Assembly: GCA_012862575.1 (NCBI GenBank)
Contig: BLSF01000079.1
Span: 62,001-126,000 of the forward strand
Direction: 5' to 3'
DNA: 64,000 bases
Source: Parietichytrium sp. I65-24A
Lineage: Eukaryota; Sar; Bigyra; Thraustochytrida; Thraustochytriidae
Positions within the stretch are counted from its first letter, which is position 1. Each line of letters opens with the position of its first letter. Positions 1 to 9,900 of the stretch are shown here, piece by piece. Made by a program: the position numbers and the translations under genes. The notes beneath the pieces were generated by a model that ran no database searches, had not been told where the DNA came from, and was given only the letters and a program-made list of their open reading frames with translations.

Positions 1-1
1 C

Positions 2-157
2 TGTGACAAGGATAGCTTTGATCTCTATGTTCAAGTGATCAAGCAATGTTGGGACGGGGATGCTTCCAAGCGTATTTCGCTTCAAGATGTTCGCGACTTG
101 CTCGCAAAAGTTAAAGTTGCTGCTCCGGCGGAGGTCACCGATCTCGATACACTATGA
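2..157 (+). CDS. C-terminal end of a protein kinase (partial, TKL/tyrosine-kinase-like)
   Basis: The window opens inside a gene on the plus strand. Frame 2 reads 51 codons to a TGA at 155-157. The segment around IKQCWDGDASKRISLQDV fits the last helices of a tyrosine-kinase-like kinase domain, where the family pattern is a Cys-Trp pair followed about eight residues later by an Arg that packs against the APE region. The family normally has Arg-Pro at that place and here it is Arg-Ile. A short non-catalytic tail of about 15 residues follows. The catalytic core lies outside the window, so family and specificity cannot be settled. It converges with the CK1-like gene to its right. Confidence 0.55.
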   Translation, partial: CDKDSFDLYVQVIKQCWDGDASKRISLQDVRDLLAKVKVAAPAEVTDLDTL

Positions 158-784
158 GCGACGAGACACCTATGTCGTAGACCATTTTGTTCTTGTTCTT
201 GTTTAACTTTTTAAAAATGAAACTTGGCTGCTTTTCGACTGACTGACGATTGACGAGTTTGCACAACTGTTCTCTTTTCTGTAATTTTTGTCTTTCTCCC
301 TAGCTAGCCTGTCGACTGACCAAGGGGGAGACAGCTGGGATCGGTGGCTTGAGAACTAGGCGCCTTCACAACAGAGCCTAGGTAGATCAATTCGGCGGGA
401 GGGCAGATAGGAAGACAAAGGATTTATTTTAAAAAACACAATGGATCATTTTCAAGGCATTCGTTTTTTTCCCCTGCTCGTATACATCAACCACCAGCCG
501 CCCTCATCTCCGTCAGTACTGTACTACTGAAGATTCTAAGAAAGTGAAAACTGGTGCTGTTCCATGCGTTGCAGAGCGACCATGTCATTGATTGAGTACA
601 GTGCACGCTAAAAGAGCGGTTCCCCCGACCAACCCGGCAACAACACAGCTCTGTATGTTTTTCTGTATGGAGAGCCGCAACATTTGAACATGTTCAGACG
701 CATATGACAAAAATTAGCTCGGCCATCTACTTTCTCGACGTTTTTCCTTCTTCCTCCCACGCAAGGCATGGAACGCTCAAGTTC
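158..784. other. Intergenic, 3' ends of two convergent genes
   Basis: The stretch between the kinase tail (+) and the CK1-like gene (-) shows no convincing reading frame. It is T-rich just after the kinase stop and holds a TTTATTTTAAAAAA stretch near 422-435 that could serve 3'-end formation. Nothing else is recognisable. Confidence 0.5.
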
Positions 785-2320
785 CTACCGACTACTCACC
801 ATCATATTGCTTTTAGCCTGCTTTTGCGCTTGAATCCGAGCTGATTGTCTCTTTGGCGGAGACTCTGGGCTCAATTCTTTCCCATCCGCTCTCCCACGCT
901 TACCCCTCGTTTCTGGTTCTTTATTTGCATGGTTTTCCTTGTCCATGGTCTCGTCGTCCTTCTGCACCTTGCTGTTCACTTTGGCTGTCTTCTTCGCACG
1001 GGGCCTTTCCTTGCGGACCTCCGCTTTCCCATCTTCTAGCTCCTTCGCAGGCTCATCATCGCTGACCTCCTGCTCCTTTTTCCTGGTGTTGGAACGAGTT
1101 GACGTGACCGCGCGAGTGTCTTTTTTAGTTTTTTTTTTTGGCTGGCGAGCTGGTGGCTTGTACTCCTCTTCCGCCTGCTCGCTTCCGCTGTCATCCTCCA
1201 CCTCGTAAACCTTCTTCGCAGGTTGTGCCTTTTTCGGGTTTGTCTTGGTCGCCTTCTTGTCCGTTGCTTTCGGGGCAGCAGCACTGGTAGCACCAGCAGC
1301 CGTCGCGGCGCGCTTTCCAGATCCACGGCCCTTCTTCTCAGAGCCGCCCCACTCCAGCTTCCGCGTGACCAGAGTTGTAATGTCGCCATCCTTGACCTTC
1401 AAAAAGTCCAAAAACAAGTTGAGCAAAAACGTGTAGTCGGGCTTGTCGTGCAGCCCGAGGGACCATACGTGGGCAAAGTAAGCCTCGATTACCTTGGCGC
1501 CTTGGGCCTTGTCAAGCAGCGCAGCGACTGAAGCGGGCGTGAACGACTGCTTTGCCTCCAAGGTAGCCGCCTCGCTCTTCGCATCCTTCCACGGCAGGTG
1601 TCCAAGCAGCTGCCACAAGACCACGTAACCGAGTGACTCCAAGTCATCGCGTGGTGCCGGCGGAGCGCTCTGGTGAATGTTCTTGCTCATAAACATCGGC
1701 GTGCCACAGGGCGGTGCGGGGTCCTCGGTCTGGCGCCCAGTGTGGAGGATGAACTTGAATACTGCGCCGAAATCCACGAGATACGCGCGGCCCGCCCTGT
1801 CCCCGGGTCCCATGAGCACATTCTCCGGCTTGAGGTCGCGATACACGTACCCGATGCTGTGCAGATCTCTGAGCCCGGCCAGCAGCTGCGCCGCCACGCT
1901 GAACGCCGTTTCCGGTGGGACGCCATGTTTGGCATTCTCCACGAGCTTCTCCACCGTGTCGCCGAGCTTCTCCATCACCAGGAACGTATACTCCGTGCCG
2001 GCCTGGAACTTCCACGCCACCGGACCCGGCGTCTCCGCCAAGCACATTTCCGCCAGCCGGTGCTCCTTCAGGATCCTGTACATCTGGTACTCCTGGCTCA
2101 GCAGAACGGACCCGCTGACCCCTTTGTTCCTCCGCTTCTTCGAAGGCGCCTGCGTCTCCGCCACCTTGACCACCCACGACCGCGACTTGACGTGCTCCAG
2201 ATCGCGCTCCTGATGCGACGACGCCGACCCTACGAACTCGCACGACAACACCTCACCGTACGCACCGCTTCCCACCAACTGCCCCACGCGCCACGGGCCC
2301 AGCGACGACGGGACCACCAT
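785..2320 (-). CDS. CK1/VRK-group Ser/Thr protein kinase with long basic tail
   Basis: Intronless 511-residue protein kinase. The glycine loop is at residues 15-24 (GSGAYGEV), the ATP lysine at K52 (VVKVA), the catalytic loop at 161-167 (RDLKPEN, D162) and the Mg-binding DFG at 183-185. A GTPMFMS segment followed by RDDLESLGYV is the hallmark of the casein kinase 1 superfamily (CK1, TTBK, VRK), which lacks the usual APE motif. Residues from about 325 to the end are rich in Lys, Glu and Ala, with several basic clusters of nuclear-localisation type, so a nuclear or chromatin role is likely. A 60-residue insertion-like segment with KKRR lies after the glycine loop. The start is the first Met, just before the conserved GPWRVGQLVG. 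Which CK1 subgroup it belongs to is uncertain; the basic tail is reminiscent of VRKs, but the catalytic loop is more CK1/TTBK-like. Confidence 0.85.
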   Translation of the reverse strand: MVVPSSLGPWRVGQLVGSGAYGEVLSCEFVGSASSHQERDLEHVKSRSWVVKVAETQAPSKKRRNKGVSGSVLLSQEYQMYRILKEHRLAEMCLAETPGPVAWKFQAGTEYTFLVMEKLGDTVEKLVENAKHGVPPETAFSVAAQLLAGLRDLHSIGYVYRDLKPENVLMGPGDRAGRAYLVDFGAVFKFILHTGRQTEDPAPPCGTPMFMSKNIHQSAPPAPRDDLESLGYVVLWQLLGHLPWKDAKSEAATLEAKQSFTPASVAALLDKAQGAKVIEAYFAHVWSLGLHDKPDYTFLLNLFLDFLKVKDGDITTLVTRKLEWGGSEKKGRGSGKRAATAAGATSAAAPKATDKKATKTNPKKAQPAKKVYEVEDDSGSEQAEEEYKPPARQPKKKTKKDTRAVTSTRSNTRKKEQEVSDDEPAKELEDGKAEVRKERPRAKKTAKVNSKVQKDDETMDKENHANKEPETRGKRGRADGKELSPESPPKRQSARIQAQKQAKSNMMVSSR

Positions 2321-4283
2321 CCTCCCTCACTTGCAACTGTACTCTCTCTCTCTCTCTATTTCTCTATTTCTCTCTCTCTCTCACGCTCTCTCCACCGCCC
2401 AGGTCTTCTATGCAACCACGCCGCCTTTTTACTTGTATCTTGTTACTTGATCCTTGTTGCTTATTACTTTTGGTACTTGGTACTTGTTTCAAGGCGCCGC
2501 ACTCAAATGTTACGCGACCACGACCACTCTGGGACGCTCGGGGACAGTTGTGCGTACTCGAGTACACTTGCCTTGGTTCACTCGGTTCACTCAGTTCACT
2601 CGGTTCTTCGGATCTGAATTCTGAATTCTGAAATTCTGGTTTTGGAACCAGTCCACTACGCCTCCCTACGCTTCACTTACGTCATTTCAGCGACCACCGT
2701 GACTAGGACAGGGGTAGCGGTTACTGTGGAAGGGGTAGACCTGTAGAGGTAGATAGATAAATGATGTAATGCTGAGATAGTCTGATGGGTAGATTATGGC
2801 GTAGGGTGTTTGAAATGGTAGTTTGGGGAACTGTTTCTCTCTCTCTTGGCTTGTATCAAAGCCTCTATAAGTCTCTATAATCCCTGTACGAATCTGTAAG
2901 AATATATAAGACGGAGTAGCTAGTGGGATACTGAATAGAGTACCTAACTGGAGTAGAGAAATTTCTGTTCTGAGAGTAGTAGCTCTACTAGTCCAGATGC
3001 TTCGGATGGCTTGCCCCCGGAAAGGTCCTGCCAGCAAATCAAGATCTAAATTTGGTTTACTTTTTATGTTGGACAATACGAAAAACGTACAGCTGAAGAG
3101 GTTGGCTTCTGACTGATGCCGATTGCCGATACTCCAGTGGAGACTTTCGCGCGAAGAAACTCTAAGGATGATGCGTTCGCCGAGGAGGAGCTGAGTAGTT
3201 TGAACGAGCTCTCATCTTGGTGCAACCCGCGGCGCAGATGAATGCTTTATGAAGGCTGCTTTTGCGATTTTACTCACCTGCGGCATCCGAGCACACATCA
3301 TTCAAAAGAACTTGGTAGCGTTCTTCTCGGAGAAAGGCCTGCCCTCGTTGAGTTTTTGAATCCAGACTTCATGCAGTAGAGCATCGAAAATGTGGACACG
3401 CACTTATACTCCTCTGCTTTCCTGTAGGCAACGAACTCGCGCGTTCCAGAGTTCACAGTCACCGCTCACAATCTCAGATTTTGCAGATTTCGCAGAGAGG
3501 CGAGTTACAATGTCCCGTGCAACCCACGCAAATGTGTGCAAAGAAATGCAAACAAACAGTCATCCCTCCAATCCCTCCTATGCAGATACTGCACTCTGCC
3601 AAAAATGGACTTATTGTATGCGCCTAAATAAATTAGTATGGGACTTGGCACACACCTCGTACGATCGTAATGAATTCGTAAGTACGAGTACCTCACACAG
3701 TAATACTTGTACTAATTCGGCATCCTATCATGGAGGCTATCCATACACTAGTGAGTGTGTCTGTCCAATAGAGCATCTGCGCACATCTGCGCTCGTCCAG
3801 ACAAGGCTGATGCTTTTGTTTAAGATATTCTTTAGAAATTCTATATTCTAAAATCTGAGCTCTGGTGTTATGGTGTTATGGAACACATCGACAGAGGAAG
3901 GAGACAGAAAATAGGGACTCGGAAAAGTGGACTCTGTGCCGGGCCTACTGGGTCATGGATTTTTAATTACTGGGTCACACGTGCTGGGTCATGGATCTTT
4001 ATTTACGGTTGATGAAAGGGAAGCAGCGACATCGGAGAGTGCGTGCATGATCTTCTTCTAAGTTATGCTGAAAAGTAGCGCTCGAGTATAGTCCAAGAAT
4101 GTTGGACGAGGGAAGTTCTGTCGCTCAGCCATGCTCAGCCCACGCAACTGTTATGGCATGTTCTCACTGGGCAAGGTAGCCAAGGTAGCAAGATGGGCGC
4201 CTTGACTTGAGCAGTCGCCGAAGGAGCGGTAGTCGAGGAATATACAAGACCGAACCGGCGAGCGAGTATTTTGGGAAGAGCGA
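2321..4283. other. Divergent intergenic region with short repeats
   Basis: About 2 kb separate the CK1-like (-) and dynamin-like (+) genes. It holds the CT tract, a short GGTTCACTC-type tandem near 2577-2604, a TCTGAAT iteration at 2611-2638, and AT-rich sequence. Open frames of 129 and 153 codons (2687-3076 minus, 3390-3851 plus) have no recognisable domain or plausible composition and are not called. A minus-strand patch around 3290-3380 reads a short protein-like segment ending near a GTGAGT, which could be a decayed exon. It is too short to name. Confidence 0.4.
2341..2392. repeat. (CT)n low-complexity tract in CK1 5' region
   Basis: A nearly pure CT tract interrupted by ATTT lies 20 bp upstream of the CK1-like start codon. 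On the gene's own strand it is a GA-rich leader. Similar tracts precede several other genes here, so it may be core promoter or 5' UTR sequence. Confidence 0.8.
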
Positions 4284-6563
4284 GTGCGGCGAGGAGAGAT
4301 GAGCGACGGCAGCGACACCGACGATGAGTGGATCCGCGTTGATCACACCGCCTTCGAGCTTTTGCGGTTGGACGCCGGTAGCCAGGAAATTGACGACACG
4401 ACTGTTACCAGGGCTTTTGAGGCGGCCGAAGAGCGCGCATCCGACGACGATGACGAGCTTCGGCGCATCCGTGAAGCTTATGAAACACTTCGCACCGAGG
4501 CCCGCAGGAATGGATACCGGCTGGCACTGGAGCTTGCGTCCGGACGGAGTAGATCGACCTCATCCAGTTCGTCGTCATCATCAGGTGCTGCTCCTGATCT
4601 GGTGGACGACGCGTCGATGGACGATTCGAAGGCATCTGAAGCTGAAGAAGAACCAATGCAAAGGCACGGCGGGTTGGCAGAAGTCCTTTTCAGCAGAGAT
4701 GCTCCGTACGGTCGCTTGTTGAACGCCGTCTACAAAGTCCGTGGCGACTTTACTCTGCAACTGCCGCAAATCGTCGTTTGTGGCATGGAGAGCGAAGGGA
4801 AATCCAGCACCCTCGAACGCATTGCCATGAGGAATGTGTTCCCACGTGACAGTCAGTTTTGCACGCGACTGCCGATTCGGCTTATGCTGCGATGTAACAA
4901 ACACCAAAACAAAGTCACCATTCGATTGAAAAACACCGAAACCAACGCTGTCGTTAAAGAGTCCGAGCCGTACTTCTGCGAGACGGGTAATCAAATGGAC
5001 GAACCGTTTGCCACACAAGTATCCACCATCATCCAGAACTTCATCTTGGAGCAGCATCCGGATGACACTGGCAACACTGTCATCATTGATCACGAGGTGC
5101 AGGTGGAGATTTGCGCGCCGTCCGTCCCAACCATCGATCTGGTCGATCTCCCAGGGATCGTCGCTGCACCAGCAGATGCCAAGCGAGACACCGAGGAGCT
5201 CACGCGGAAGATGCTCCAAGTCCCTCATACTTTGGTGCTGGCAGTGGTTTCCGGGACCGCTCGTCGGATCCGAAGCAATGGTATCTGGCCGTTCCTTCTT
5301 GATGCGGGAAATCCAGTCGTGGTGGCGTTGACAATGGTGGATGAGCCTGGTGGAGACCGTGATTTATTCAACCGCATCAGAATGGAAGGCAATGACATTC
5401 CGGATGATATAAAGATTGCCTCTATTATCCCACTGGTGAATCGCGATTCGAATGATGGGGCTTCTGATAATCGTTCCCTCACACACTCAATCACTCGTGA
5501 GCGCCAAGTCTTGCAGGCTAAATGCGAGCAGCATGGTGTCGAATTTGATGAAGCTGAGCATGGGTTGATTGGTCTACTCGGGTCTTGTAATGAGATGCTT
5601 ACGCGGTACATGCGCGAGACTTGGGTGAAGAATGAGCTCGAGCGTGCACAAGTCGAACTTCAGGGTCTGTTTACGCAGATCTGGGACCTTGGGGCTCGGC
5701 CAGATTGCGTGGCAGTGGACGATGTCCATCGAGAGGTCATGAGTGGGTTTGACAAATTGTACAGCGTGTCGACAGTCACTTGGCTCCATGACTTTGATGA
5801 AATGGTCGACTTGGAAGAGGGCATTATTGTCGAGCAAGAAGAAATTGATCTCCCGTTGGTCAAGCGCATGGAAATGGCTTGGAAAATCATCGATGAGATG
5901 GACACGCACATTGCTCAGGTGATCGAATCTGCCTGGGCCATCGTGCGCTCGCGATTCATGCTCAACGTGATCGAATCGTCCGGATTGCCCTTGAAAATTT
6001 CCCGCTTTGCATGGCTGAACGACACCCTCGAGACTGCTATTGACATGTATTTTCAGCGGGAAAAAGGCGCTGTCACCAAGGCATTAAAAGACAGGTTCTC
6101 CGAGATCGTCACTCAATCAATGATGAGTGATTCGGACCGGGTTGCTCCAATCGAGTTTGCCAAGACATTGAAGAGAGAAGCTGGGAAGGCCATCTTGAAT
6201 GGGACTGTCTCCCAGCCGCGTTTTGTCAAGGAAATTCTTGAGGCTGCGAAGAGCTGCTCCAACCTCGAGGAAACTGAGTCTGTTGCTCGGTCGAGGCATG
6301 CGTTGGAGGAGAAGGTCGAGGCGGTGTATTCTGCAAAAGATGCGCTCTTGGAGTTGTGCACGGCTACCGGTGCTGATGAATCCACCGAAATTGACACTGG
6401 ACGGCTTTTTGAGGAAGCAAGGTGTTTTATTACGGGAGGGGATCGTGCTCAAGATTTCGTGGACGTAGTGGAACTGTTGAATTTTGCTCCTGACCACCTT
6501 CGCAAAGAACTTGGGCTAGAGGTGAACGAGTCAGACTCAAACTATAACGTGGATGGGTATTGA
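4284..6563 (+). CDS. Dynamin-like large GTPase with J-domain-like N-terminus
   Basis: Intronless 759-residue protein. The G1 P-loop is GMESEGKSS (167-175), the switch I threonine lies in CTRLP (193-197), and G3 is DLPG (288-291), all as in dynamins. The G4 position reads TMVD (350-353) where dynamins have TKxD, so the usual base-contacting lysine is replaced by methionine. After the GTPase domain comes a long helical region (about 400-740) that could be bundle/stalk. No PH domain or PRD is visible. Residues 22-81 read like a J domain (FELLRLD at the start, then IREAYETLR and RRNGYRLAL) but the HPD tripeptide is absent. A Ser-rich linker (90-100) separates the two. A start at the second Met (4299) is equally possible. 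Membrane remodelling is inferred from the family only. Confidence 0.8.
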   Translation: MRRGEMSDGSDTDDEWIRVDHTAFELLRLDAGSQEIDDTTVTRAFEAAEERASDDDDELRRIREAYETLRTEARRNGYRLALELASGRSRSTSSSSSSSSGAAPDLVDDASMDDSKASEAEEEPMQRHGGLAEVLFSRDAPYGRLLNAVYKVRGDFTLQLPQIVVCGMESEGKSSTLERIAMRNVFPRDSQFCTRLPIRLMLRCNKHQNKVTIRLKNTETNAVVKESEPYFCETGNQMDEPFATQVSTIIQNFILEQHPDDTGNTVIIDHEVQVEICAPSVPTIDLVDLPGIVAAPADAKRDTEELTRKMLQVPHTLVLAVVSGTARRIRSNGIWPFLLDAGNPVVVALTMVDEPGGDRDLFNRIRMEGNDIPDDIKIASIIPLVNRDSNDGASDNRSLTHSITRERQVLQAKCEQHGVEFDEAEHGLIGLLGSCNEMLTRYMRETWVKNELERAQVELQGLFTQIWDLGARPDCVAVDDVHREVMSGFDKLYSVSTVTWLHDFDEMVDLEEGIIVEQEEIDLPLVKRMEMAWKIIDEMDTHIAQVIESAWAIVRSRFMLNVIESSGLPLKISRFAWLNDTLETAIDMYFQREKGAVTKALKDRFSEIVTQSMMSDSDRVAPIEFAKTLKREAGKAILNGTVSQPRFVKEILEAAKSCSNLEETESVARSRHALEEKVEAVYSAKDALLELCTATGADESTEIDTGRLFEEARCFITGGDRAQDFVDVVELLNFAPDHLRKELGLEVNESDSNYNVDGY

Positions 6564-6998
6564 TGTGACGAAACGTCAAAGACCGCATCGTTGCGGCCAT
6601 TCAAGTTCATCCTCTGAATACAAAAGCTCAAAAATTCGCGAAAGTCATCCTGGAAAAGCTGAGATCTTCCATCCTTGCGTCCACATCCCGGTTTCCTCGT
6701 CTGTCAATCAAGTACGGAATATGCGCGGGAATTCTTCAAATGAAGAAATCGTCCAACTGTGAGTACGCCTGACTTAAGCACAGCGCTTTTCAAGAGCGTA
6801 TGCAGCGAGCAAGCCCGAAATTTGCACGGTAAAGCCGGCCAAATGCCCATTTTGGCTTTTTAAAAACGTTACAGTGTAAAAAAGAAAACAAAATATAGAG
6901 AATGGAAAAAAAGATGGCTGTCCTTCAGTTTCAAATTTGCATCGAGACTTGTCAATCGCAATTTTTACTGCGAAAGCTCAACAAGTTTGGAGTGGGTG
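6564..6998. other. Intergenic, convergent 3' ends
   Basis: The 435 bp between the dynamin-like gene (+) and the nephrocystin-3-like gene (-) become AT-rich from about 6850 (AAAAAGAAAACAAAATATA), as expected for 3' UTRs. No gene is seen. Confidence 0.5.
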
Positions 6999-9900
6999 TT
7001 AGAGGTAGGCCAGCTTGAGAATGGCCTGGAACAGCTCTGAAAAGGCGGTCAAAGTCAGCGGAGCACCTGCTTCCAAGCCCAGCTCACTCAGGGCCTCGCT
7101 GATGTCGCCCTCGGTAGGTTTCTCTATCCCGAGCTCTGCCGTCAGCTTGTCCGTGACGGCTTCGAATTTCTCGTCGCCTGACTGCACCGTCGCTTCGGCA
7201 GAACCAGCAGAGCTGATAAAGAGTGGCAGCACCGTTTCCCGCATCTTTTCCAAATCATTGCCACACAGCGTGATGAGATCGTCTGCTCCAGGACCATCCG
7301 CGTCCTCGAGGCCAAGATCTTCTCCGTTGCTCTCGGTGAATCGATTCAATCGATCCTGACACACAGACAATGATTCTTGAGTTGCTTGTGTGCTAGGGTT
7401 GTCCTCGCCAAACACCTTGCTACGAATTTGCAAAGCTTCTTCAAAGCTCGTCTGGGCCTGGACGAGCGCTTTGTGAAGCGCTGCAAGGTTCTCATCTAGA
7501 TCCCGCTCTGCATCTCCTCGGTCCGCAGCAGACAGTTTGGCGTTCTCGGACGCCTCCTTGTTCTCGTTGGCCAGATGGGCTTCTCGACTTGCCAGGTCGA
7601 AAAAGAGTGTTCCCAAGTTCTGCAAAGCCGTAGCCAATTCGGGATGTTCCTCGCCAACTTTTACGCGGTAGATCTCGCACGCATCCTCGTAATGCCTTTG
7701 GGCTTGCTCGAAATGTTCTCCCTCCTCCTTACCATCTCCTCGCCTACTCGCGGCTGCTGCTAACTCTTGCCTTACTGAACCAATGTTGGAGCAAGTTGCT
7801 GCGTATGCCGGATGGTCAGCGCCAAGCACAATTGCTTGGATGTCTTTGGCCTTTGTGTGAAACTTAAGAGCAAGAGCATAATCCTTGAGAAATGAATAAA
7901 CCAACCCCGTGTTGTTTGCCGCTGCCGCTACATCGGAATGGCAAATTCCCAGGGCCGCTTCCAAATTCTTTGCGCCTTCAGTTACGAGTTTCAGCGCAGC
8001 CTCACCGGCATCGCTCGACTTGTTGTCTTTCAGCAAGAGCATCCCCATGTCTATCTGCGAGCGTGCGACAGAAGGATGAGTCGGGCCAAAAGTCTTAACT
8101 CGAATGTCCAGGCTTCGCTGATACCATTTCGTAGCCTCTTCAAACTTGCCGAGCTCTTCAAATAAAAGGCCCATGGCACGGGCAGTTTGCGCCACATCAC
8201 GATGGTGTTCCCCGCAGAGGTTCTCTTTGATTGCCAACGACTGCCTGTACATGTCTTCGGCCTCACTATAGTTTCCGGTTTTCATGTACAACATCGCCAG
8301 GTTATCATAACCCATCGCAATCTGTCTGGTGTTCTCACCGTACAGGGCCTTGTCTACTTCGAGAGCCCTTTTCTTGAGATTCATGGAGATGTCATACTTG
8401 CAGAATACGCGCTCATAAACGTCCGCAAGCTCGCTGCACGATATGGAGATCTTGTCGTGAATCTTTCCGTACAACGCCGTGTTGAAGGAGATCTCGTCCT
8501 GCCGTACAGTGACTGCGCCATCATACATACTCAAGAGAACGAGCAGGGATGCTACGCAGTCCATCACGATCGCCGCGTTTTCCACTCTCGTTCTCAGCTC
8601 GGTTTCGGTTCCGCCTTGCAACACTGCGAGGTCTTTAAGCTCGATGCCTTTCTTCACTTCAAGCGCCACCGCCAAGAGATAATTCTCAACCTTGTTAATC
8701 GGGCGATGAGTCTCTGGATCTACGAGAGCCTCTGCTTCTTCGGTAGAGAGGCTGGCACACTTTTCGGTCCAATGAGCTTCGATGTCCCTCCAATAGTTCA
8801 CTAACTCGTACTTTTTCGACTCGTCCGAAAGCATGATTTGAAGAACATTTTGTTGGCACAAATAATTGGCCAAGCGAGTCAAGTGGCCCGACATTGCCAA
8901 ATGGTATGGATATTCCCGCAGCTGCCTGCTAAATCTAGCCTCATAATCTTCCTTGGTAAGATTTTCCGCCTCCGTCAAAGACGCAAAATAGTCCGCCAAA
9001 CGAAAATGAATAGCTTGATTCGCTTTGACCAAGTCTGCGCCCAAAATAGCGGACACTGCTTCCTTTGCCGCGTCGTGGAAAAGACGAAGGAATCCGGAAG
9101 TCGAGCTCAGTTGCTCGCGGATACCAAAGAGTAGCTGCGTTAAAAGTCTCACCTGTGCGTCGCTCTCCACACTAAATTCTTTGAGGTTCGTGCCCGCTAG
9201 CCAGGTGTCGCCATCTTGTGGTGGCGCTGGTATCTTGCGCGACAAGGCTTCCCGAAGCTCCTGGTCGCTGATTCCATCGCGACAGCGTAAAATAATTCCG
9301 AGTGCCCACACCGTGATGTCCTCGGAGCACTCTTGAGCCATGCGCCCCATGACGAGCTTGTACAGCTGTGGATTTGTCCTCGCCTCGAGAAGCTTGGACA
9401 AGTGCTTGGTGAGCTCAAAAAAGTTGCCAAACAGACGTGCTTCGTCCAGTAATGTCCGAAGGAACAGAGGATTCTGAGCAGCTTCAACTTTGAGTACCAT
9501 GCCGATTTGCTCCTCGTCGAGCTTCTTTGCGTGCTCGGCTAGGTAGCTTACGATCACCTTTCTCTGCTCGCTTTGTTCCAGTTCAGAGATGGTTGCTGTC
9601 TCCCACTTGCGGTCCTTCCAATATTTCAAGGCTATTGCGTCCAATCCATCAGAAGGGTTTCGACGCTTGAAGAAGAGTTGCGTGGAGCTTAAGATAGCCT
9701 CAGACTCTCTCTTTGTGGCGTCAAGGTCTTTCGAGAACGACGAATTGCTCGCCTGGTCCTTAATGGAACACAGAAAGGGCAGCCCTTGCACGCGAGGAAG
9801 CCAAAACAACGTCCGAGCGTTCCCTTTGTCTTCAAGCTGATCTAGTCCATCGAGCACCAACACGATGGGGCTACCAGACTCTGCGGATTTCGTTCTAGCT

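Noticed and set aside
2687-3851. Open frames of 129 (minus) and 153 (plus) codons between the CK1 and dynamin genes
   Set aside because: No domain, poor composition, and no upstream features. They lie in AT-rich intergenic sequence.
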